From positions 1-36,843 of IMG/VR virus record IMGVR_UViG_3300010334_000132: DNA of 36,843 nucleotides; one strand, given 5' to 3'. The translations under genes and the position numbers were made by a program. The stretch comes from a virus. This document shows positions 13,657 to 21,413 of the stretch, one piece after another. The notes beneath the pieces are model-generated. The model worked only from the letters and a program-made list of their open reading frames with translations, was not told the DNA's origin and did no database searches. Each line of letters opens with the position of its first letter. The stretch's first letter is position 1.

Positions 13657-14058
13657 ATGGGCCGCCAGATAGAGGAGATTATCTCTAGCCTTACTGGCGG
13701 AACCATGTCTATTAATGCAAATTTAACAGACATTGAATCATTACTCACAACACTCCAGGCTGACATTGCTGACGGAATTACAGCCAATCCAACATCTGGA
13801 TCAACGGCAAGCGTAACAACATTTACTGCATCAACAAGCAGTCAAATTCTTCCATCAAATTCATCAAGAAAAGCATTAACAATATTTAATTCAACTGAAA
13901 ATGTTCTGTATGTACGCCTTGGAAGTAGCGCAGTAAGTTCTTCTAATTTTTCATTTGCACTTGGAGAAAAAGAACTTTTATCGCTAACGAACATTACAAC
14001 TGAATTAAGGGGAATATACGCAATAAGCGGAACTGCTTACGTTACGGAGATAACCTAG
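13657..14058 (+). CDS. hypothetical virion-type protein
   Basis: A 133-residue protein after AAGGAG. An N-terminal helix (IEEIISSLTGG...TDIESLLTTLQADI) precedes a beta-rich Ser/Thr domain containing RKALTIFNSTENVLYVRLGSS, a pattern seen in small phage head or tail accessory proteins. From here the sequence becomes noticeably A+T-richer. Function unknown. Confidence 0.6.
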   Translation: MGRQIEEIISSLTGGTMSINANLTDIESLLTTLQADIADGITANPTSGSTASVTTFTASTSSQILPSNSSRKALTIFNSTENVLYVRLGSSAVSSSNFSFALGEKELLSLTNITTELRGIYAISGTAYVTEIT

Positions 14059-14059
14059 A

Positions 14060-14980
14060 ATGGGTTCGGTATTTGATGTTTTTGTTGGTCAATCAAGGGT
14101 AAGCAGAAATACAACATCTGCCACGCTTGATGAGGCTCCATTCACAGGAATAATTGTTGATGCGTTGATTATTGCTGGAGGCGGAGGAGGTGGAGGAGCA
14201 GACGATTCGCTTAGTGGAGGAGGCGGTGCTGGTGGTTTTAGATATATTGAAAATATACCAGTATCAAATTCTACTTGGCCTGTAGTTATTGGTGCTGGTG
14301 GTTCTGGTGGAAGTCCATTAAATAATGGATCACAAGGAGCAAATAGTTCATTCAATGGATACGAATCAATAGGTGGTGGATATGGTGGACGCTTAAATTA
14401 TGTCGGAGGGAATGGAGGATCTGGCGGAGGCGGTGGTCAATCAAACACAAATAATACAGTTGGAGGAACTGGAACATCTGGACAGGGAAAAAACGGAGGA
14501 TATGGTGGACCTGGAGGAACAAACACATCATCTGGAGGCGGCGGAGGAGGTGCTGGTGCTAATGGAGATAATTCTCAGACTAATTTTTTTCAATGCGGAG
14601 GCAATGGTGGAGCCGGATCGGCGAACTCAATTACTGGAACATCCGTAACATACGCTGGAGGTGGTGGTGGATCTGGTTATGGAGATGGTGGTGGAAATCC
14701 CTCTGCTGGAGGAACTGGCGGCATTGGCGGAGGTGGCAATGGTGACGACTATACATACCAAGGTGGATCTGCTGGCGCAGCGAATAAAGGAGGAGGAGGC
14801 GGTGCTGGTGGAGGTGATCACACTGGATGGTATGGATATAATGGTGGCAGTGGAATTGTGATTATTCGCTATAATACTAATACCTATGGAACAAGAGGTT
14901 CTGGAGGGACTATAACAACTTCTGGAAATTACAGAATCCACACATTTACATCAACAAATGATTTTGTTGTATCCACATAA
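14060..14980 (+). CDS. glycine-rich adhesin-like protein
   Basis: The 306-residue protein contains many Gly runs (AGGGGGGGAD, GGNGGSGGGGG) spread over residues 38-270 and ends with GSGGTITTSGNYRIHTFTS, a typical end of glycine-rich phage and bacterial surface domains. Such proteins, like T-even gp38, can form polyglycine-II lattices and bind receptors at fibre tips. Glycine codons are mostly GGA and GGT. It lies in the fibre block, so a receptor-binding role is likely but not proven. Confidence 0.75.
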   Translation: MGSVFDVFVGQSRVSRNTTSATLDEAPFTGIIVDALIIAGGGGGGGADDSLSGGGGAGGFRYIENIPVSNSTWPVVIGAGGSGGSPLNNGSQGANSSFNGYESIGGGYGGRLNYVGGNGGSGGGGGQSNTNNTVGGTGTSGQGKNGGYGGPGGTNTSSGGGGGGAGANGDNSQTNFFQCGGNGGAGSANSITGTSVTYAGGGGGSGYGDGGGNPSAGGTGGIGGGGNGDDYTYQGGSAGAANKGGGGGAGGGDHTGWYGYNGGSGIVIIRYNTNTYGTRGSGGTITTSGNYRIHTFTSTNDFVVST

Positions 14981-14985
14981 TATTT

Positions 14986-15345
14986 ATGGCTCATTTTGCA
15001 ATTCTAAATCAAGACAACATTGTTGAATCTGTTGTGGTTGTTTCCAACGAAACTATTTTAGTCAATGGAAATGAATCAGAACAGCTTGGTATTGATTTTT
15101 TAAGTCCAAAATTTCCAAATAAAAAAATTGTCCAAACATCTTATAGCAAAAGTTTCAGAAAAAACTTTGCTGGAATTGGTTATAAATATGACGCAGAAAA
15201 TGATGTGTTCATATCTCAAAAGCCATTTTTATCTTGGATTCTAAATGAGAACTTTAATTGGATTCCTCCAGTTCAACGTCCAAATGATGGCAAGAAATAC
15301 ATTTGGGTTGATACGGTAAAGAATTGGGTTGAGGAGGCAAGATAA
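14986..15345 (+). CDS. conserved small phage protein near tail fibres
   Basis: A 119-residue protein with the pattern MAHFAILNQDNIVESVVVV, YSKSFRKNFAGIGYKYDAE and FNWIPPVQRPNDGKKYIWVD. I recognise it as a frequent uncharacterised protein next to fibre genes in marine phages. It may be a fibre-associated subunit or chaperone. Codon use is A+T-rich like its neighbours. Exact function unknown. Confidence 0.7.
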   Translation: MAHFAILNQDNIVESVVVVSNETILVNGNESEQLGIDFLSPKFPNKKIVQTSYSKSFRKNFAGIGYKYDAENDVFISQKPFLSWILNENFNWIPPVQRPNDGKKYIWVDTVKNWVEEAR

Positions 15346-15347
15346 TC

Positions 15348-15623
15348 ATGTGCAAACGCATCTCCATGTTGTTGACCAAGTTAAGTTTGCGTTTATTGCT
15401 GACGGAAAAAGATTACGCCTGTTTCAAGGAGGCGCTGAAGTGTGCCGAGGACAACAACAGGATTGCCAGTGGGACGAAGTATATCGGAGCAGTGAAGCAC
15501 CTCCTGTCAGTCAACAGATCGATCAAGAGGATGGTGGACGACGGAAGAGACCGGGACGAGGTCGTCGGCGCTGTCGTGCATCTTGCGGTAAGTCTAAAGT
15601 ACCTGGAGTCTCGCAATGAGTGA
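15348..15623 (+). CDS. hypothetical protein upstream of XhlA-like gene
   Basis: A 91-residue, helical, basic protein starting ATG 15348 right after the previous stop. Its stop overlaps the next ATG (15616) by 8 bases. No membrane segment stands out; the N-terminal LTKLSLRLLL is mildly hydrophobic. The overlapping 15329 frame is very Arg/Gln-rich and less protein-like. Function unknown. Confidence 0.55.
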   Translation: MCKRISMLLTKLSLRLLLTEKDYACFKEALKCAEDNNRIASGTKYIGAVKHLLSVNRSIKRMVDDGRDRDEVVGAVVHLAVSLKYLESRNE

Positions 15624-15843
15624 AGACCAGGTGTGGAGCATAGAGGTCAAGCTGGCCAGGATGGAAGAGCGTCAGGTCCAACTTTACCAAATGGTCGAGA
15701 CCAGCTTGTCAAACTACGCAGATGTGGTAAATAGAGTTTCTGCCCTGGAACACCTCCGTTCTAGGATATTCGCAATTGCTGGGGTCGCTGGGCTACTGTT
15801 TTCCGTTGCCTGGGACCTAGTCAAAAACAGGATAAATCACTAA
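15616..15843 (+). CDS. XhlA/holin-like coiled-coil membrane protein
   Basis: The 75-residue protein has an N-terminal coiled coil (WSIEVKLARMEERQVQLYQM) and one C-terminal membrane helix (IFAIAGVAGLLFSVAWDLV) followed by a basic tail. This is the layout of XhlA-type haemolysin/holin-associated proteins, which anchor in the inner membrane. It is far from the 7003 lysis cluster, so it may be a second holin component or a membrane-active virion-linked protein. Confidence 0.6.
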   Translation: MSEDQVWSIEVKLARMEERQVQLYQMVETSLSNYADVVNRVSALEHLRSRIFAIAGVAGLLFSVAWDLVKNRINH

Positions 15844-16463
15844 TGGCAACACTTGGCACACAGACAATTAGCACAAGCTATACCCAACTCCTCAAGACGT
15901 TTGGTAGCAATATTGTCGACGGAACCATGCGAGCCATTTCAAGTGGAGACGAGGCTGGAGTGTCGGCGTTGCAGATATGCACCACAGGGGCTAAGAGCAC
16001 AGGGACATTTGCCGTGGATGGTGCATCAACCTTTGGATCTCACCTGACCGCATCAACTGGCACCGCCACGATCGGTACGATTGCCTCCACGACGATTAAC
16101 AATACAGGACTTGCAACAGTCGGCACGCTGAAAGTTGGTGCATCTGGACCAAGCCTTACTGCGGTAACATTTGCAACCGCAGCTTATGCTGGCGCGACAG
16201 TATTGGATATTGACCACGTAACAACAGGATCGAATGTAAGCACTGGCACGCTTGCGGCATCTGGAGTTGTTCTTGGCGACATGGTCATTGGCAATATAAA
16301 TTCAATTGGATCTACAACTGGAGCAACGCCTGCTGGATTATTGCAAGACTTTAGGATTGAATCAGCGGGTGTATTGCGTTTTACAATTTTCAATTCCACC
16401 CAAACAACCGGCACAATTCCAGCAGGAACTATCTTCGCAACCGCACTGAGGTTTACAACTTAA
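15843..16463 (+). CDS. Thr/Gly-rich tail fibre or appendage protein
   Basis: The 206-residue protein is rich in Thr, Gly, Ser and Ala, with repeated short TGT and STG strands and a compact C-terminal part (LLQDFRIESAGVLRFTIFN) that looks like a trimerisation or tip domain. Start 15843 shares the last base of the previous stop (TAATGG). It is probably a short fibre paired with the following longer one. Identified by composition and position only. Confidence 0.6.
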   Translation: MATLGTQTISTSYTQLLKTFGSNIVDGTMRAISSGDEAGVSALQICTTGAKSTGTFAVDGASTFGSHLTASTGTATIGTIASTTINNTGLATVGTLKVGASGPSLTAVTFATAAYAGATVLDIDHVTTGSNVSTGTLAASGVVLGDMVIGNINSIGSTTGATPAGLLQDFRIESAGVLRFTIFNSTQTTGTIPAGTIFATALRFTT

Positions 16464-16464
16464 T

Positions 16465-17574
16465 ATGGCAAACGTACTCGATCGCAATTTTGATTTCGCA
16501 ACAAACGGCACGGTCACGGCTGCGGGTCTTCATAACCTTATTGACGAGACCAATATTTATGCCGGGCTAATCTCGACCCAGGAAGAAAAGACAACTGTAG
16601 GCACGTCGGATTTATTGCTTGTCGCAGACTCGTCATCAATAGGAAGTCCTCAAGTAGCTGCGAACCGGACGACGGTTTACAATCTGTTTGAAGACGCGCT
16701 GACAGGCGGAACATATGTAAATGCACAGCTTTCCGGAAATCTGACCTATGGGACTGCGACCGGGAACAGAACAATCAGCACTGGTGCGAACATTACCAAC
16801 GGCACAATCTCGACCCTCATTGCCGGAACGACAACGTCGACCGCGGCCTCGATCACGAATGGGACGATCACGAATGGAACGATCACAACAGCCTTAATTC
16901 CCACGCTTACGGCTGGAACCACAACTGGAACAGCAGGCATCTTTACGTCTGGAACAGTTACCACGCTTAACAGCACGACTGGAACGATTGCTACGCTAAG
17001 AAGCACAACTGGAACGATTGGCAATCTTTCTACAACCCTTGCTGGTGACTTCACGATCAGCCAAGGAACAGGAACGCTTGGAACAAGCGGAGCAACGGCT
17101 GGAACTTATGGAAGCGTAACAGAAATCCCATTCATAACTGTTGACGCAAAGGGAAGAATTACATCAGCCACAACTGGAACATTTTCGTCAACTCCTGCGG
17201 ATGGATCTATTACTGCTGCAAAATTAAGCGGAGCGCAAGCTGGAACTGCACCCATTTATGGTGCAAGAGCATACGTTCATTTTAACGGACAAAATGTAAC
17301 GAATCCAGCATCAATGACAGGAGTTGCAGCTTCTGGAAATATATCAAGTGTTTTAGATAATGGAACAAATGATTATACTGTAAATTTTACAACTGCCTTC
17401 ACAAGTGCCAATCAAGTAGTACCAGTTTCTATCGGGTATCATAAAAATACTGTTGTAGAGGGATTTGTTGCAGTTTATCAAGGGTCACAGGCAACCACAA
17501 GCATACGTTTGCAATACAGAGTAACTGCTGGGGCTGGAGAGATAGAGCAATTATATGCTGTATTTTTTGCTTAA
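16465..17574 (+). CDS. tail fibre protein with TGT-rich repeats
   Basis: The 369-residue protein starts MANVLDRNFDFATNGTVTAAGLHNLID, a head-attachment-like start. A long shaft follows, with recurrent (L/I)xxTTGT-type strands (about 130-230), then VDAKGRITSATTGTF, common in phage fibres. The C-terminal domain (YGARAYVHFNGQNV...GTNDYTVNFTT) is known to me from marine phage fibre tips. It probably trimerises and contacts the host. Codon use becomes A+T-rich in the tip. Confidence 0.75.
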   Translation: MANVLDRNFDFATNGTVTAAGLHNLIDETNIYAGLISTQEEKTTVGTSDLLLVADSSSIGSPQVAANRTTVYNLFEDALTGGTYVNAQLSGNLTYGTATGNRTISTGANITNGTISTLIAGTTTSTAASITNGTITNGTITTALIPTLTAGTTTGTAGIFTSGTVTTLNSTTGTIATLRSTTGTIGNLSTTLAGDFTISQGTGTLGTSGATAGTYGSVTEIPFITVDAKGRITSATTGTFSSTPADGSITAAKLSGAQAGTAPIYGARAYVHFNGQNVTNPASMTGVAASGNISSVLDNGTNDYTVNFTTAFTSANQVVPVSIGYHKNTVVEGFVAVYQGSQATTSIRLQYRVTAGAGEIEQLYAVFFA

Positions 17575-17577
17575 TTT

Positions 17578-17772
17578 ATGAAAAGAATTATATTCAAAAC
17601 ACAAGATGGAGGCGTTGGAGTAATAATTCCAACTCAAGAATATCTTGAAACACATACGATTGAAGAACTGGCCGCCAAGGATGTTCCTGCAAACGTTCCA
17701 TACAAGATTGTGGACGTTTCTGAAATTCCATCCGACCGCACCTTCCGCAACGCATGGGAGTACCAAGAATGA
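17578..17772 (+). CDS. fibre-associated small protein (assembly chaperone-like, N-part)
   Basis: A 64-residue protein ending SEIPSDRTFRNAWEYQE, a signature I know from the N-terminal part of small phage proteins downstream of tail fibres. The next gene resembles the C-terminal part of the same family. The two ORFs are joined by an ATGA overlap (17769-17772), so the family appears split into two coupled subunits here. A chaperone role is inferred. Confidence 0.6.
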   Translation: MKRIIFKTQDGGVGVIIPTQEYLETHTIEELAAKDVPANVPYKIVDVSEIPSDRTFRNAWEYQE

Positions 17773-18017
17773 TTATTATTAATCCAGACAAGGCCAAGGC
17801 AATTTGGAAGAACAAGTGGCGTGAAGCTCGCAAACCCATTCTTGCTTCTCTTGACATTGAGTTTATGAGAGCAGTTGAATCTGGAAATGCAGCGAAACAA
17901 TCTGAAATTTCAGCAAGAAAGCAAGAACTTCGGGATGTTACACTTTTACCAATTCCAGGCACTACGCCCGAAGAGATAAAGTCTGTCTGGCCCGAGGTGC
18001 TAAATGACCCTAACTGA
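17769..18017 (+). CDS. fibre-associated small protein (assembly chaperone-like, C-part)
   Basis: The chosen start ATG 17769 is coupled to the upstream stop; an earlier in-frame start at 17754 would overlap more. The 82-residue product contains DKAKAIWKNKWREAR, LDIEFMRAVESGNAA and a LRDVT helix, typical of the C-terminal region of this phage family. It overlaps the adaptor gene by 14 bases. Confidence 0.65.
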   Translation: MIIINPDKAKAIWKNKWREARKPILASLDIEFMRAVESGNAAKQSEISARKQELRDVTLLPIPGTTPEEIKSVWPEVLNDPN

Positions 18018-18702
18018 AATCGCCCAATACGCAGGCGAGAAGGTTGGCAAGACCGACTCGGATACGCTTACATTCCTGCAAAAGTCAGCATCGCTAAACT
18101 ATCGGCGTGTTTGGAACTTTGCTCCCTGGCGTGAAAGCATAACGAATTCCACATACTCCGTCTCAACGTCCACCAGGACGGTGACGCTTGGATCTCTTGT
18201 CGAAAATCCTTTATCCGTAGCCTACGGAGACAGCGAGTTATTATCTGTAGATCTTCAAACGATTGTCAGTCAGGACGCGGACTTGCTTGATTCGGATAGA
18301 ACCGGAACACCTACGCAATATTACTTCAAGGGCCGGAACACATCCGGGACTGCAGAGATCGATCTGTACCCACTGCTCAATACGTCCAGTACAACCACGC
18401 TGAAGGTAATAGAAAAAGTTTCTTGTGTCACAAGGCAGAATAATGTTGTTGAGTTTCCTCCGAGCTCTTCCGCTCTTACCGACGAGTTGCGCCTTCCTCA
18501 CGTTCAGCACGTTGTCCTTGCCCTTACTCACGCCGACGCATTAGAACGCGAGCGTCAGTACGCTAAGGCTCAGGCAGTGGTATCGACCGCGAATGCTGAC
18601 CTGGCGCAGATGGCTCAGTACGAGATGAGCCAGGTCGGAGGAATAAAGGTCATCACACCGTCAAGTTTAGGCGAATACAGCATCACAGACATAGGGGTTT
18701 AG
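18004..18702 (+). CDS. head-tail adaptor protein (SU10-like)
   Basis: A 232-residue protein whose N-terminus MTLTEIAQYAGEKVGKTDSD and following LNYRRVWNFAPWRES match the pattern of podovirus adaptor (tail tubular A-like) proteins, which link the portal ring to the nozzle. Beta-rich centre, helical C-terminus (LALTHADALERERQYAKAQ). Directly upstream of the nozzle gene, as expected. Family identity is by eye. Confidence 0.7.
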   Translation: MTLTEIAQYAGEKVGKTDSDTLTFLQKSASLNYRRVWNFAPWRESITNSTYSVSTSTRTVTLGSLVENPLSVAYGDSELLSVDLQTIVSQDADLLDSDRTGTPTQYYFKGRNTSGTAEIDLYPLLNTSSTTTLKVIEKVSCVTRQNNVVEFPPSSSALTDELRLPHVQHVVLALTHADALERERQYAKAQAVVSTANADLAQMAQYEMSQVGGIKVITPSSLGEYSITDIGV

Positions 18703-18705
18703 TCC

Positions 18706-20562
18706 GTGCCATATTTCCAGGACAATTTAGACGAAGTCTTGTCCTTCGACGGAATTCGCAATTTTACCGGGGGCCAGGCTAGCGGATTGCAGTCTGATCT
18801 CCTGGGCGAAAATCAAGTACAGCAGTTGTACAACATGACCCTTTCGCCGAAGGGAAACCTCGAGACCAGGGTCGGAACTTCAAGTTTTGCAACCGGGGCT
18901 ACTAGCGGGACAGGATCTATCGGCGGGATGCGGTACTACGAAACAGGATCGACGTCACAATTGCTTACCGTGACAAACGGAAGATTCTACAGCATAAATT
19001 CTGGAGGAAGCGCGACAATACACCCGGCAGATTCAACATGGATCGCAAACACAAGCCTGTTTGGAACGAGTACACAAAAATGGGCTAGCGGATATTCTAT
19101 TGGTTCTGCCGTCGAAGTGAGCATGGCACAATTTAATAACAAGATGTACATAGCCGACGCTGACGGTGATCTTCATTATTGGGACGGAGATATTGTGGTA
19201 AGGCAGGCAGGGAAGGTCAGGGCAATCACGATAACCAGTGGTGGAACCGGGTACACAAGCGCAACGGCAATCGTGACAGGACCGCAGTGGGGAGGACAAT
19301 TCCCTACGCTTACAACAGTTGTGAATTCTGCAAGTGGAGTTATTTCAGAAATTATAGTTAATGATGGTGGTTATGGCTACTCTGGCGCGCCAACAGTTAC
19401 AATTATTGGTAATGGATCTGGAGCCACGGCAACGGCAACTGTAAGTCCGCCACCTCAAAATTTGAGGCTTTTAATCAATACAGAGAACAGGCTTTTTGCG
19501 GTTGGGTCTGGAGATACAAGGAATACTCTTTACGCGTCAGACATTCTCGATCCTGCCGTATGGGCTGCATCAAACAGCATTGTCGTGAATGGAGACGACG
19601 GAGACCAGATCACGGCAATTGTCCCATACTATAAAAACAGAATCATCGTATTCAAGAAGCGCCGAGTATTCCAGGTGGACATTCCTAGCGACGCCACGAC
19701 GGCAGCCGATTGGGTCGTGTCCATCATATCGAATAACACTGGTTGCGTAGCATCCGGGACTGCAGTCCAGGTAAGTAGCGATATCCTGTTTTTATCAGAC
19801 AACGGAATCCGGTCCTTAGTCCGCTCGGTTGCAGACGACTTTAGCTCGGTAGGAGTGCCAATCTCGGAAGTTATCAAGGACGTTATCCAAACCATCAACA
19901 CTGATTCAATCAGAATTTCTACAGCAATTTACTACGACAATAGATATTTTCTGGCAGTACCGACAGGATCGAGCAACGTCAACGATACTCTTATAGTTTA
20001 CAACACTGTACTCGGTGCATTTGAGGGGACCTGGAGCCCAAAGATAATGCAGTTTACTCTTACCAATTTTAACCAGGCTGGAACTAGGGCCATGTTCAAG
20101 AAGGTAAACGGAGTTATTGAACAATATGCTGGCTACAAGTCCCCGGCTGGAACGGTATCGTCAGATTACCAGGATGCAGGGACGAACTATGACTCCTATG
20201 TTCGCACAAAAGACTTTAACTTTGGAGATACGTTTGCCGCCAAATACGGATCGCATTTCGAGGTCATCTTTGACGATTCGTTCTCAAGCAATGCCAATAT
20301 TTTCATTCAAAGAGACGTCGACACTGGAGACATTAGCGTTCAGTCCGGGCTAAATATTGCAAGTTCAGTGCTCACACTTCCATTTGTGCTCCCGGCAACA
20401 CTACCGACGCCAGTAAAGAAACGGATTGCAAGCGATCTCCGCAAGTACGAAAAGTGGCGCCTGCTGAACATTAAGATCTCAAGCACCGCAAACAAGATGG
20501 CAATTCGGCAGATTGTCGCGGCCGCCAACCCGGACACGATCGAGATTCAGAAGGTAATATGA
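18706..20562 (+). CDS. tail nozzle / tubular protein B-like beta-propeller
   Basis: GTG start, 618 residues. The beginning (FSFDG-like LSFDGIRNFTGG...SDLLGENQVQQLYNM) and repeats such as NRLFAVGSGDTRNTLYAS and YKNRIIVFKKRRVFQVD are typical of podovirus nozzle proteins built around a beta-propeller. Residues about 172-246 hold two Gly/Tyr-rich repeats (SGGTGYTSATA and DGGYGYSGAPT), an inserted domain often used for surface decoration. It completes the DNA exit channel after the adaptor. Confidence 0.75.
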   Translation: MPYFQDNLDEVLSFDGIRNFTGGQASGLQSDLLGENQVQQLYNMTLSPKGNLETRVGTSSFATGATSGTGSIGGMRYYETGSTSQLLTVTNGRFYSINSGGSATIHPADSTWIANTSLFGTSTQKWASGYSIGSAVEVSMAQFNNKMYIADADGDLHYWDGDIVVRQAGKVRAITITSGGTGYTSATAIVTGPQWGGQFPTLTTVVNSASGVISEIIVNDGGYGYSGAPTVTIIGNGSGATATATVSPPPQNLRLLINTENRLFAVGSGDTRNTLYASDILDPAVWAASNSIVVNGDDGDQITAIVPYYKNRIIVFKKRRVFQVDIPSDATTAADWVVSIISNNTGCVASGTAVQVSSDILFLSDNGIRSLVRSVADDFSSVGVPISEVIKDVIQTINTDSIRISTAIYYDNRYFLAVPTGSSNVNDTLIVYNTVLGAFEGTWSPKIMQFTLTNFNQAGTRAMFKKVNGVIEQYAGYKSPAGTVSSDYQDAGTNYDSYVRTKDFNFGDTFAAKYGSHFEVIFDDSFSSNANIFIQRDVDTGDISVQSGLNIASSVLTLPFVLPATLPTPVKKRIASDLRKYEKWRLLNIKISSTANKMAIRQIVAAANPDTIEIQKVI

Positions 20563-20927
20563 CCGCTATAGAATACATTGAGGCGTCCGGAGTGCCGGAG
20601 GGGATGTGGCACAACCTAGCTGATTGGTTTAGTTGGTTTGAGAAGCAAGGCATGGTTGGCATAGTTGAGGACTCAAATGGCATTGCCGGGGTTGCACTAG
20701 CCAGGTGCCTCAAAGAGGACCAGAAGCCTGACCACTACGTCCATTCCGAGGATGGGGACAATGTCTTTGTAGACTTGACGATCTCCTCAAAGGGTGCTAT
20801 GTCCTTGAGGTGCCTGTTACTTCTCCTTTGGGAGCGTTTTGGCATTCGTAAACGTATTACGTTTAATCGTTCTGGAAGATACAGGAGTTATGACTATATG
20901 AATTTTATGAAAAAGGCAAGGGTCTAA
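20559..20927 (+). CDS. internal virion / GNAT-like protein (T7 gp13-like)
   Basis: A 122-residue protein coupled by ATGA to the nozzle gene. The order EKQGMVGIVEDSNGIAGVALARC, HSEDGDNVFVDL and LLLLWERFGIRKRITFNR resembles small GNAT-type proteins found after nozzle genes and compared with T7 gp13. It could be an assembly factor for internal proteins. A catalytic function is not evident. Assignment moderate. Confidence 0.55.
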   Translation: MTAIEYIEASGVPEGMWHNLADWFSWFEKQGMVGIVEDSNGIAGVALARCLKEDQKPDHYVHSEDGDNVFVDLTISSKGAMSLRCLLLLLWERFGIRKRITFNRSGRYRSYDYMNFMKKARV

Positions 20928-21412
20928 TGGGTGGCGCACCTTCTATTCCTGCACCTCCTCCCCCGCCCGATCCGAATGCGGTAGCGCAGGCCAACGCGGC
21001 TGCGTATAGGACGAACATTGAGACGTACATGGAGAAGGCTCCCGGCATGGCCGAGCTAGAGAACAAGCTACGAATTCAGTACATGCCCCAACAGCGTTCC
21101 CTTGAGCGCCAATTGTCAGCACTTGACCAACAGTCCGGGGTACAGGCCGGGATGCAACTTGAGCGTCAGTATGGACCCCAGAGAACGCTGGAAGGCTTGC
21201 GTAGGGCTTACGAGCAGAGTCCACAGGCTTATGCCTTGAACCGCGGATTAGGGGATCAAATGACCCGCCAGTTCGAGCGTCTTTATGGCACATCGCCATA
21301 TAGCTCAGTTGAGCAGAACGTAGCGTTCAACCGCCAACCAGGACCAGTTGATTTTTACAGAACGATTGGAACGAATATTGGCAATCCAGAATTAACGCTA
21401 GGGACTAAATAA
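20927..21412 (+). CDS. putative internal virion protein, proline- and glutamine-rich
   Basis: The 161-residue protein has a Pro-rich N-terminus (PSIPAPPPPPDPN), then helical, Gln/Arg/Leu-rich repeats (QQRSLERQLSALDQQSG, GPQRTLEGLRRAYEQ). This style is common in phage ejection proteins located between tail and large internal proteins. Start overlaps the previous stop by one base. Family unknown. Confidence 0.6.
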   Translation: MGGAPSIPAPPPPPDPNAVAQANAAAYRTNIETYMEKAPGMAELENKLRIQYMPQQRSLERQLSALDQQSGVQAGMQLERQYGPQRTLEGLRRAYEQSPQAYALNRGLGDQMTRQFERLYGTSPYSSVEQNVAFNRQPGPVDFYRTIGTNIGNPELTLGTK

Positions 21413-21413
21413 T

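Noticed and set aside
15329-15619. 96-residue ORF overlapping 15348-15623
   Set aside because: Arg/Gln/Gly-rich shadow; the 15348 frame has balanced composition and fits the overlap with the next gene.
13204-17574. Repeated Thr/Gly tracts considered as a CRISPR-like or diversity-generating repeat
   Set aside because: Repeats are coding, irregular in spacing and typical of fibre shafts; no reverse transcriptase or template/variable repeat pair was seen in the window.
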